Shown piece by piece: positions 24,824-32,351 of a stretch of 64,000 nucleotides of DNA. Numbering within the stretch: the stretch's first letter is position 1; every line of letters begins with the position of its first letter. The notes under the pieces are model-generated. The model had not been told where the DNA came from and searched no databases. It was given only the letters and a program-made list of their open reading frames with translations. Source of the stretch: Halomicrobium salinisoli (lineage in GTDB: Archaea; Halobacteriota; Halobacteria; Halobacteriales; Haloarculaceae); the NCBI RefSeq assembly GCF_020405185.1, contig NZ_CP084464.1:62001-126000 (forward strand), given 5' to 3'. The translations under genes and the position numbers were made by a program.

Positions 24824-25891
24824 TCACTCGGCCGGCGACAGCAACCGGTCGACGTCGACGCTCTCCGCGAGGAGTTCGCGCGCCCGTTCGACCGTCCGCT
24901 CGGTGCGCGTCCGGCCGGAGTGAAGCACGCCCTCGACGCGGTCGACGGTCGTCCGCGTGTCGGACTGGACCAGCAAGACGGGGACGCCCTCGTCGCGGGC
25001 GCGGCCGAGGACGCTCTCCGGCGGGCGGAAGCCGCCGGTCAGCAACAGCGCCTCGACGCCCGGCGCCTCCAGCGCCGCCGCCTGGACGTCCGCCCGGTCA
25101 CCGCCGGCGATCATGACGGCGTTGCGCGTCCGGCGGAACTGGCCGAGCGCGCTGTCGCTGCCCATCGCGCCCACGGTGAACCGCTCGACGCGGGCGTCCA
25201 GCGTCGCGTCGCCCGAGACGACCTCCGCGCCGAGGCTCTCCGCGAGGTCCGCCACGGGGACGCCGGCCAGTTCCTCGTCTCGGGGGACGAGCCCGAACAC
25301 CGGCACGCCGCGGCCCTCGAGGAACGGGACGACGTCCTCCGTGAGCTCGTCGATCGCCGCGTCGGCGACGCGGTTGAAGACGACGCCGGCCAGGCGCTCG
25401 CCGAGCTGGTCGGCCGCGGCCAGCACTTCGTCGACGTCGCCGACCTCGTCGTACCCCGCGACGATGAGCACCCGCGCGTCGATCGCCTCCGCGAGGTCGA
25501 CGTCGGTGAGGTCGATCACGCTCCCGGTCGCGAGGTCGTCGCTCCCCTCGACGACCATCAGGTCCCTGTCCGCGGCGAGGGTCTCGAAGCTGTCGACGAC
25601 CCGCGATCGCACCTCTCCGGGGTCCTCGCGGCCGCGCATCACCTCCCGGACGAACGTCGGCGAGTAGACGACGGGTTCCAGCTCGTGCATCTCCGCGTCG
25701 AGGTCCAGCAGCTCGCGGGCCAGCATTGGGTCCTCGTCGCGCGTCTTGCCGGTCGCGCTCCGCAGGCGGGTGCCCGTGGGCTTCATGTAACCCACCTCGC
25801 GGTCCCGGTCGCGCGCCTCGGCGGCGAGCGCGAGGGCGATTGCCGTCTTCCCGATACCAGCGTCGGTCGATGTGACGAGTAGCGCGTTCAT
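24824..25891 (-). CDS. phosphotransacetylase-like (AAA_26 plus DRTGG) protein
   Basis: 355 residues. The N-terminal P-loop domain (MNALLVTSTDAGIGKTAIALALA, modified Walker A DAGIGKTA) resembles dethiobiotin synthetase/the Pta N-terminal domain. It is followed by a DRTGG-type domain (QFRRTRNAVMIAGGDRADVQAAAL) and a Pta-like tail without the catalytic Pta C-terminal domain. Such proteins regularly accompany ADP-forming acetyl-CoA synthetase in haloarchaea, and here the stop of that gene overlaps this start (ATGA). A regulatory or assembly role for acetyl-CoA metabolism is likely but unproven. Confidence 0.85.
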   Translation of the reverse strand: MNALLVTSTDAGIGKTAIALALAAEARDRDREVGYMKPTGTRLRSATGKTRDEDPMLARELLDLDAEMHELEPVVYSPTFVREVMRGREDPGEVRSRVVDSFETLAADRDLMVVEGSDDLATGSVIDLTDVDLAEAIDARVLIVAGYDEVGDVDEVLAAADQLGERLAGVVFNRVADAAIDELTEDVVPFLEGRGVPVFGLVPRDEELAGVPVADLAESLGAEVVSGDATLDARVERFTVGAMGSDSALGQFRRTRNAVMIAGGDRADVQAAALEAPGVEALLLTGGFRPPESVLGRARDEGVPVLLVQSDTRTTVDRVEGVLHSGRTRTERTVERARELLAESVDVDRLLSPAE

Positions 25892-27990
25892 GAGTTTCGG
25901 TCGATGGTCAGCTGCAGGTCCAGCGCGGTGACCCCGTCCGGCGCCGCGACGAGGGGGTTCACGTCCAGCTCGGCGATGGCGGGGAAGTCCGCCACCAGCT
26001 GCGAGAGGCGCTGGATCGTCTCGACGAGGGCGTCCTCGTCGATCGGCTCCCGGCCCCGGGCGCCGCGCAGCAGCGGCGTCGAATCGACGTCCTCGAGCAT
26101 GTCGCGGGCCTCGGCCTCGGAGACCGGCGCGACGCGGAGCGTGGTGTCCTCGAACACCTCGACGAAGACGCCGCCGAGGCCGAAGAGGACGAGCTGTCCG
26201 AACTGCGGGTCCCGGTTCGTCCCGAGGATGGTCTCCGTGCCGGCGTCGAGGTCGACCGCCTCCTGCACCTGGACGCCCAGTAGCGTGGCGTCGCGCTGGT
26301 ACTCGCGGGCGCGGACGACCAGGTCCTCGTAGGTGTCCCGGACGTCCTCGGGCGCGACGCCGACCTCGACGCCGCCGATGTCTGACTTGTGCAGGATGTC
26401 CGGACTGACGATCTTCATGACGACCTCGCCGCCGATCTCCTCGGCGACCCGCTCGGCCTCCGCCGGGCCGTCGACGACTTCCCCCTCGGGCGTCGGGATG
26501 CCGTAGGCGTCCAGCAGGTCCATCGCCTCGACGCCGAGGCGGTTCGTCTCCCGCCGCGCCGCGCGCTCGACGATGTCACTGGCGCGGTCGCGGTCGACGT
26601 CGAACCGCTCCGGCTCGGCGTATTCGCGTGACTGGATCTCGTCGTACCGGTGCAAGGCGTCGAGGCCGTTCACGGCCCGCGCCGGGTCGAAGTACGAGGG
26701 GATTCCAGCTTCCGAGAGGACCTCGCGGTAGTTCGTCCCCGACTCGCCGCCCATGAACGACGCTGCGACCGGAGTCTCGAACTCCGCCTGCCGTTCGGCG
26801 ACGGTCTCGGCCAGTTCCTCGAAGTCGACCACGGCCGTCGGGCAGGCCACGACGACGGCCATCGCGACGTTGTCGTCCCGCAGGACCGTCTCGAGTGCGA
26901 CGTCGAACCGCTCGGCGGGCGCGTCCCCGAGGACGTCGACGGGGTTGTAGATGTTGGCCTCGTCGGGCAGCACCTCGCCCAGCCTGGCCTTCGTGTCCTC
27001 GGTGAACTCGGCCAGCGAGAGGTCGGCGTCGCCGACGGCGTCGGTGGTCATCACGCCCGGGCCGCCCGCGTTGGTGACGATCGCGACGCCGTCGCCGTCG
27101 GGCAGGGGCTGGCCGGACAGGATCTGCGCGTAGTCGAACAGCTCCTGGACGGACTCCGCGCGGAGGACGCCGGCCTGCTCCAGCCCGGCCTCGTAGGCCG
27201 CCTCGGAGCCGGCCATGGCGCCCGTGTGGGAGGCGGCGGCGCTGGCTCCCGCGTCCGTCCGGCCCGATTTCACGACGACGATCGGGGTGTCCTGCGTCAC
27301 CTCGCGGGCCGTCCGGACGAACTCCGCGCCGTCGCCGACGTCCTCCAGGTAGCCCAGGATGACGTCGGTGTCCGGGTCAGCCCCCCACTCGGCGACGAAG
27401 TCGCTCTCGTCGAGGACGGCCTTGTTGCCAAGCGACGCGATGTCCTTGAACCCGACGTCGCGCTCGGCCGCCCAGTCGAGCACGGCCGTCACGAACGCCC
27501 CCGACTGGCTCATGAAGGAGATGCCGCCCTCGCGGGCCATCACGTCGCCGAACGTGGCGTTCAGGCCGCGAGGCGTGCTCATCACGCCGAGGCTGTTCGG
27601 ACCGACGACGTCGAGGTCGTACTCCTCCGCGACCTCGCGGAGGTCGCGCTCCCGGGCGGCGCCCTCGCCGCCGGTCTCCCCGAAGCCGGCCGTGACGACG
27701 ACGGCGTTCTCGATCCCCGCCTCGCCGACGTCCCGGACCGCGTCGACCGCGACGTCAGGCGGCACGGCGACGACCGCGACGTCGATCCCGCCGGCGTCCT
27801 CGACGTCACTGATCTCGTCGTGACACGACAGCCCCAGCGCCGACTCCTTGTACGGGTTGACCGCGTGCACCTCGCCCTCGAAGGAGTCCAGCAGGTTCCG
27901 GGTGATAGCCCGGCCGACGGAGCCGTCACTGTCGGTCGCTCCGACGACTGCGACCCGTGACGGCGCGAACAGTGTAGACAATCGGCCCAT
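25888..27990 (-). CDS. acd: ADP-forming acetate--CoA ligase, fused alpha-beta
   Basis: 700 residues. The CoA-binding domain (MGRLSTLFAPSRVAVVGATDSDGSVGRAITRNL) is followed by succinyl-CoA-ligase-like domains containing the phospho-His segment SHTGAMAGSEAAYEAGLEQAGVLR, then an ATP-grasp domain (about 470-700, LDAYGIPTPEGEVV). The reaction is acetyl-CoA + ADP + Pi to acetate + CoA + ATP. The start at 27990 is favoured over a longer one at 28089 because a GGTATTAC TATA box lies 28-35 nt upstream. Bicistronic with the phosphotransacetylase-like gene. Confidence 0.93.
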   Translation of the reverse strand: MGRLSTLFAPSRVAVVGATDSDGSVGRAITRNLLDSFEGEVHAVNPYKESALGLSCHDEISDVEDAGGIDVAVVAVPPDVAVDAVRDVGEAGIENAVVVTAGFGETGGEGAARERDLREVAEEYDLDVVGPNSLGVMSTPRGLNATFGDVMAREGGISFMSQSGAFVTAVLDWAAERDVGFKDIASLGNKAVLDESDFVAEWGADPDTDVILGYLEDVGDGAEFVRTAREVTQDTPIVVVKSGRTDAGASAAASHTGAMAGSEAAYEAGLEQAGVLRAESVQELFDYAQILSGQPLPDGDGVAIVTNAGGPGVMTTDAVGDADLSLAEFTEDTKARLGEVLPDEANIYNPVDVLGDAPAERFDVALETVLRDDNVAMAVVVACPTAVVDFEELAETVAERQAEFETPVAASFMGGESGTNYREVLSEAGIPSYFDPARAVNGLDALHRYDEIQSREYAEPERFDVDRDRASDIVERAARRETNRLGVEAMDLLDAYGIPTPEGEVVDGPAEAERVAEEIGGEVVMKIVSPDILHKSDIGGVEVGVAPEDVRDTYEDLVVRAREYQRDATLLGVQVQEAVDLDAGTETILGTNRDPQFGQLVLFGLGGVFVEVFEDTTLRVAPVSEAEARDMLEDVDSTPLLRGARGREPIDEDALVETIQRLSQLVADFPAIAELDVNPLVAAPDGVTALDLQLTIDRNS

Positions 27991-28155
27991 CCAGTCGAGA
28001 GTCGGCCCCGAGCGGCCGTAATACCACGAGCGGATTCCCACGGCGTGAGATTCCATCGGCCGATCGCCGAGCCATTTCCCTCGTGGCACACCCCGCGGTC
28101 GGTCCCGACGAGTCGACGCATTCTCACTCGACGAGCGACCGTCGGCCGACGGGCG

Positions 28156-28794
28156 CTACGGTTCCGGATCGTCTCCGCGGAAGATCGGCGGGCACTGGAA
28201 CGCCTCGGCCAGCGAGTCCGAGAGCGGGAGCCGCAGACGGAGCGCGTCGACCCCGCCGTCCCGCCGCTCGTAGGAGAACTGCTCGACGATCTCGAACCCG
28301 AGGCACTCGCAGAGGCCGCGTCCCGCGTCGTCGTCCGCGTCGGTGACGGCTGCGAGCGCGTCCCTGTCGGCCGCGGCCGCGGTCGCGGCGACGTGCTTCG
28401 CCAGCTCGGTCCCGATTCCCCGACGCCGATAGCCCGGGCGGACGAACGCGGTCAGTTCGGGCTCGGCCGCGTCCGTGGGTGCGTAGAGCGCGTGCCCGAC
28501 CACGTGCCCGTCGCGAACGGCGACGACGTCACAGCCGTCGGCGACGAGGTCCGCGAGCCACTCCGCGATGCGCGTTCGTCCCCCCGGTGGCACCGCCCGT
28601 CCCCCGACGCGGTCGGACGGCGAGGCGTCCGCGTACAGGTCGACGAGCGCGTCCCGATCGGACTCCACGGCCGGCCGGACGAGCCACGGCTCCCCGTCGC
28701 TGTCGACGAAGCGCGGACACCGGGGCGGACAGTGCGGCGACCCCTCGCAGGCCCCGGGCTTCCAGTACGCACAGCGGTAGTCGGCGTCGGCCAT
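28156..28794 (-). CDS. GNAT N-acetyltransferase with Cys-rich N-terminus
   Basis: 212 residues. GNAT core: WLVRPAVESDRDALVDLY opens the fold; VVGHALYA, then ELTAFVRPGYRRRGIGTELAKHV contains the acetyl-CoA-binding RRGIGT loop. The N-terminus RCAYWKPGACEGSPHCPPRCPRF has five cysteines and a His that could bind a metal, typical of a haloarchaeal GNAT subgroup. The ATG at 28794 was chosen because upstream in-frame sequence lacks conservation features. The substrate is unknown. It stands alone, 165 bp upstream of acd. Confidence 0.85.
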   Translation of the reverse strand: MADADYRCAYWKPGACEGSPHCPPRCPRFVDSDGEPWLVRPAVESDRDALVDLYADASPSDRVGGRAVPPGGRTRIAEWLADLVADGCDVVAVRDGHVVGHALYAPTDAAEPELTAFVRPGYRRRGIGTELAKHVAATAAAADRDALAAVTDADDDAGRGLCECLGFEIVEQFSYERRDGGVDALRLRLPLSDSLAEAFQCPPIFRGDDPEP

Positions 28795-28979
28795 ACGTCC
28801 GTCTCGCGCCGCGTTCGGGTTAAGAGCGGACGTGCGCTCCCACGAGGCGAGAATCGGGCGGAAGCGGCCGTCGACGAGGCCGTCTCGACCGACGGCGCTG
28901 AGACGTGCTGTCACCGTTCTCGAGGGACGGAACGACCGCTAGAAGGAAGCGTATCGCCCGAGAGGAACCGAAAAATCGC

Positions 28980-29513
28980 TCACCCGAGGAGGTACCGCAG
29001 CCGCGGGCGCCGGCGGACGAACGCGGTCCGCTCGAGGACGGCGTCGACGCCGAGGATCCGGCCCGCCGCGAAGGCGCCGACGATCACGAACGCGAGCAGC
29101 CCGAGCAGGTCGCCGTTGACGTACCCGTGCGCCCAGTCCGCGTTCCCGAGGTAGAACATGACCATGAGGAAGCCGCCGAAGAAGGCGGCCAGCCTGGTCA
29201 GCGCCCCGAGAACGATCCCGAGCCCGATGAGGAACTCGCCGAGCGGGATCATCACGTTCGTGACCTCGAGCAGCCAGGGCGTCTCCGCCACCGCGGCGAA
29301 GAAGCCCGCCAGCGGACCCCCGGCGTTGGCCAGGAACCCCGCCGCGTCGAAGGGCTCGCCCGCGACGAACGCGAACTTGGTCCAGCCCGCGTGCAGGAAC
29401 CAGTACCCGACGATCAGTCGGGTCAGCACCAGCACGTAGCCGGCGACGCCGTCAGCGTACTCGAACTCGCGCTCTTCACCGAGCAGCTCTATCGTGGGTT
29501 GGTTGGTTGCCAT
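28980..29513 (-). CDS. DoxX/DoxD-like membrane protein
   Basis: 177 residues, four helices, same signature as the other two DoxX proteins: LTRLIVGYWFLHAGWTKFAF, MIPLGEFLIGLGIVLGALTRLAAFFGGFLMVMFYLGNA, and the C-terminal RPRLRYLLG. Membrane redox protein of unknown substrate; relatives include the DoxD half of thiosulfate:quinone oxidoreductase. It lies 194 bp from a UspA gene and 885 bp from a third DoxX gene, all on the minus strand. A CTCTATAGACG box is about 20-25 nt upstream. Confidence 0.85.
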   Translation of the reverse strand: MATNQPTIELLGEEREFEYADGVAGYVLVLTRLIVGYWFLHAGWTKFAFVAGEPFDAAGFLANAGGPLAGFFAAVAETPWLLEVTNVMIPLGEFLIGLGIVLGALTRLAAFFGGFLMVMFYLGNADWAHGYVNGDLLGLLAFVIVGAFAAGRILGVDAVLERTAFVRRRPRLRYLLG

Positions 29514-29707
29514 CGTCGTCTCACGTCTATAGAGAGGGGCCCTCCCATCATGAACTAGCGAGCGGGCTCTCAGTCCCTGAGAGACGGTCTCGGTTTCCGA
29601 GAATCGGTTCCGTCGCGGAGGACCGGCTCGCCGTCGTGGCGGTCGCGCGGGCGCGCGGACCGGACCCGGCTCCGAGAGGACCGTCGACAGCGCGACCGAA
29701 CGGGCCC

Positions 29708-30331
29708 TTATCTCCCGCTCCCCCGATCGATGACGCTGGTGCGGCGGGTCACCGGATCGACGTAGACGAGGAACGTCTCGTCGTCCGCCGTCGCCTCCAC
29801 CACCCAGACGCTCTCCTGGCGTTCGACGCCGACGACCGACGCGTCGTGCCCGTCGTCCGCGAGGGCCTCGAGGGCGATGTCGCCGGCCGCGTCCGCGTCC
29901 GCGACCGTCACGTCCGACTCGGGGAGCCGGACCGTCATCACCGGGCAGGGAGCGCGGCGGACGAGCCGCTCCGCGACGCTGCCGATCAGCCGCCGCCGGA
30001 CGCCGGAACGGCCGTGCGTCCCCATGACGATCAGGTCGGCGTCCTCGGCCTCGGCGTAATCGACGATGCCTCCGGCGGGGTCGCCGTCCTCGACGACGGT
30101 CACGGCGTCGACGCCGTGGGCCGCTGCCATCCGCTCGATCTGATCGACCGCTTGCTGGCCCTGTTTGCGCAGCTGTTCGCCGGCGTCGGTGGTCAGTCCC
30201 TCGACGGTCTCGTCGACGACGTGGAGGGCGTGGATCGTCGCGCCGTACTGCTCGGCGAGGTCGATCGCCTGGAGGGCGACGTGGGCGGTGCCGGTGCTGC
30301 CGTCGGTGGGGACCAGAATCCGCTCGTACAT
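29708..30331 (-). CDS. UspA protein with C-terminal extension
   Basis: 207 residues. Residues 1-140 are a canonical Usp domain (MYERILVPTDGSTGTAHVAL; ATP motif GTHGRSGVRRRLIGSVAE). A 65-residue extension (ALADDGHDASVVGVERQESVWVVEATADDETFLVYVDP) of mixed strands has no match I can name. The start at 30331 has the element CTGGCGCCAAACG ending 7 nt before the ATG, as in the UspA gene at 7692-8123. It is flanked on both sides by DoxX genes. Confidence 0.88.
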   Translation of the reverse strand: MYERILVPTDGSTGTAHVALQAIDLAEQYGATIHALHVVDETVEGLTTDAGEQLRKQGQQAVDQIERMAAAHGVDAVTVVEDGDPAGGIVDYAEAEDADLIVMGTHGRSGVRRRLIGSVAERLVRRAPCPVMTVRLPESDVTVADADAAGDIALEALADDGHDASVVGVERQESVWVVEATADDETFLVYVDPVTRRTSVIDRGSGR

Positions 30332-30398
30332 GCGCGAACGTTTGGCGCCAGTCACAAATGCGTTTCCGGGACCTGCTCCGGGCTGTCGCCGGAGGCGG

Positions 30399-30953
30399 TC
30401 AGCCGAGCAGGTACCGCGTCCAGGGGTAGCGCTCGACGAGCGGCTGGCCGCCGACCTCGTACTGCTCGATGTAGGCGTCCAGCCCGAGGATCCGGCCGGC
30501 GCCGAACGCGGCGACGGCGAGGAACACGAGCATGTACGCGAAGTCGCCGTTGATGTACCCGTGGGAGACCTCCCAGTTGCCGAGGTAGAACAGCAGCATC
30601 ATAAACGCGCCCCAGAACGCCGCCAGCCGCGTCAGCGCGCCGACGAGGAGGCCGAGCCCGATGAGCACCTCGCCCCACGGCACGGCCACGTTGACGAACG
30701 CGACGAACCACTCGGTCTGACCCATCGCGACGAACAGGTCCGCCGCCGGGCTCCCGTTGCTCGGGACCGCGCCGGTGAGGTAGCCGCCGGCGCTGAACTC
30801 CCCGGAGAGGACCTTCCCGATCCCGCTCTGAAAGAACGCGATCCCCATCATCAGCCGCAGCGCCAGGATGAACCAGACGCTGAGCGTGTGCAGCCGACCG
30901 CTGGCCGTGAACCCCGCGACCGTGCTCTCGAGACGGACTTCCTGTGATGACAT
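30399..30953 (-). CDS. DoxX/DoxD-like membrane protein
   Basis: 184 residues: ILALRLMMGIAFFQSGIGKVL, then NVAVPWGEVLIGLGLLVGALTRLAAFWGAFMMLLFYLGNWEVSHG, and a final YPWTRYLLG. Third DoxX paralogue of the window. The promoter has a CTTTAATGC box (about 30979-30987, minus strand), with an imperfect palindrome CGGGA-N9-TCCCG at 30960-30978 just downstream. This includes CGAATACGTTCC, one mismatch from the CGAA-N4-TTCG sites seen before nosZ and halocyanin. It may thus be part of the same anoxia response. Confidence 0.85.
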   Translation of the reverse strand: MSSQEVRLESTVAGFTASGRLHTLSVWFILALRLMMGIAFFQSGIGKVLSGEFSAGGYLTGAVPSNGSPAADLFVAMGQTEWFVAFVNVAVPWGEVLIGLGLLVGALTRLAAFWGAFMMLLFYLGNWEVSHGYINGDFAYMLVFLAVAAFGAGRILGLDAYIEQYEVGGQPLVERYPWTRYLLG

Positions 30954-31118
30954 CTCATACGGGAACGTATTCGTCCCGCATTAAAGGTGGACCCAGATGT
31001 CAAGTAGTCGCATACGAACACGATCTGTCCGTCGACCGAGAGACGTGGAGCGGTGGGCGACGACTGGGACCCGGCGGCCGTCGTCACGCCCTTCCCCCGT
31101 CACGACCTCGTCCGCCCC

Positions 31119-32351
31119 TCAGCACCACTCCTCGTACTGGTAGACGCGGGCGGGGTTCAGCGGTTCGGGCTCGCAGTCGGTGCCGTCGTAGGCCTCGCGG
31201 TGCTCCCGGTAGGCGATCGAGAGGGCGCCCTCGCGGTCGAACTCGCGGGGGAGGCCGTCCCGCGCGCGCCGCTCGTTCCAGTCGGCGAGGCGGTCCAGCG
31301 ACTCGGTCTCGTCCAGCGGGAGCGTCTCCAGCCCGTCGCTACCGGTCGCCCACGCGTCGGCGCCGCGCTCGGACCGCACCACGACCGTCGTGTACTCGTC
31401 CGGGCTGCCGACGTTGCCGACGCTGATGTCGGCGGTCTCCCCGACGAAGTCCGCACACTCGGCGCAGCCGTCGAGTCCGGCCGTGTCGAACGCGTCGACG
31501 GACTCCTCCAGCAGCACCTCGCCGTCGGCGTCCGTCGCGATCAGGTCGCCCTCGGTCACGTCCAGCCCGTCGACCGCCTCCAGGTCGACGCCGTGATCGA
31601 CGAGGATCGACCGCAGGCGGTCGTACTCGAAGTTCCGGGTACACATCAGCGCGATGCGGAGCGCGATGGGACTCGCTTCGTCGCGGAGCTCGTAGCGCTC
31701 CAGGGCCGCCGCGCCCTCGATCACGCAGGGCGTCCCGACGACGGCGACGTCCGGGTCGTCGAGGTCGGCCTCGTCGAGCAGCTCGTGGAGCCGGCCCAGC
31801 TGCATCGTCTGGTTGTAGCTGCTGCCGGCCGCCTCGCGGAGGTCCGCGCGGGAGGTGGCGAGGTACGCCTCGCCCTTCAGGGGCTGGTCGTCGCTCTCGG
31901 TGGCGACCAGCGCGGCGTCGATCTCGCCGGCGTCGAGCAGCTCGCCCAGCAGCGCGGTGACGGCACCGCCGTCCTGTCCCGCCGCGGCGGTCGCGTCGGA
32001 GTGGGCGCGAGCGGCGACGGTGCGACCGACGTCGGCGGGCCGGTCAGCGCTCTCGATATCGGCCAGCCGCTCGTAGCGGAGGCCGCTGCGGGGACAGAAG
32101 TCCCAGCAGCGCGAGCAGCCGGTGCACATGCTGACCAGGGTCGGCCGCTCCTCGATCTCGTCGATCCCGATCGAGTCCGACGGGCAGGCGGCGACGCAGG
32201 TGCCACACTGGATGCAGCGGTCGGCCTCGATCACGGCCTCGTCGAGGTCGCGGAACCAGGTCTTGCCGCTCGGTTCGTCGACGTCGACCCCCTCGCGCGG
32301 GTCGCCGCCGACGGTCGGGACGCGCGGTCGTGCGTTCTCGTCGCTCGACAT
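31119..32351 (-). CDS. FrhB-family F420 dehydrogenase/hydrogenase beta subunit-like protein
   Basis: 410 residues. An N-terminal two-[4Fe-4S] ferredoxin domain has C46/C49/C52/C56 (CIQCGTCVAACP) and C76/C79/C82/C86 (CTGCSRCWDFCP). From about residue 100 it is the FrhB/FdhB-type F420 H2-oxidising domain with GGAVTALLGELLDAGEIDAALV, VGTPCVIEGAAALERY and DGCAECADFVGETADISVGNVGSP. It should move electrons between F420 and Fe-S centres. Its ATG overlaps the stop of the rhodanese-siroheme reductase gene (TGATG), suggesting it supplies that enzyme with electrons from F420H2. Confidence 0.88.
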   Translation of the reverse strand: MSSDENARPRVPTVGGDPREGVDVDEPSGKTWFRDLDEAVIEADRCIQCGTCVAACPSDSIGIDEIEERPTLVSMCTGCSRCWDFCPRSGLRYERLADIESADRPADVGRTVAARAHSDATAAAGQDGGAVTALLGELLDAGEIDAALVATESDDQPLKGEAYLATSRADLREAAGSSYNQTMQLGRLHELLDEADLDDPDVAVVGTPCVIEGAAALERYELRDEASPIALRIALMCTRNFEYDRLRSILVDHGVDLEAVDGLDVTEGDLIATDADGEVLLEESVDAFDTAGLDGCAECADFVGETADISVGNVGSPDEYTTVVVRSERGADAWATGSDGLETLPLDETESLDRLADWNERRARDGLPREFDREGALSIAYREHREAYDGTDCEPEPLNPARVYQYEEWC

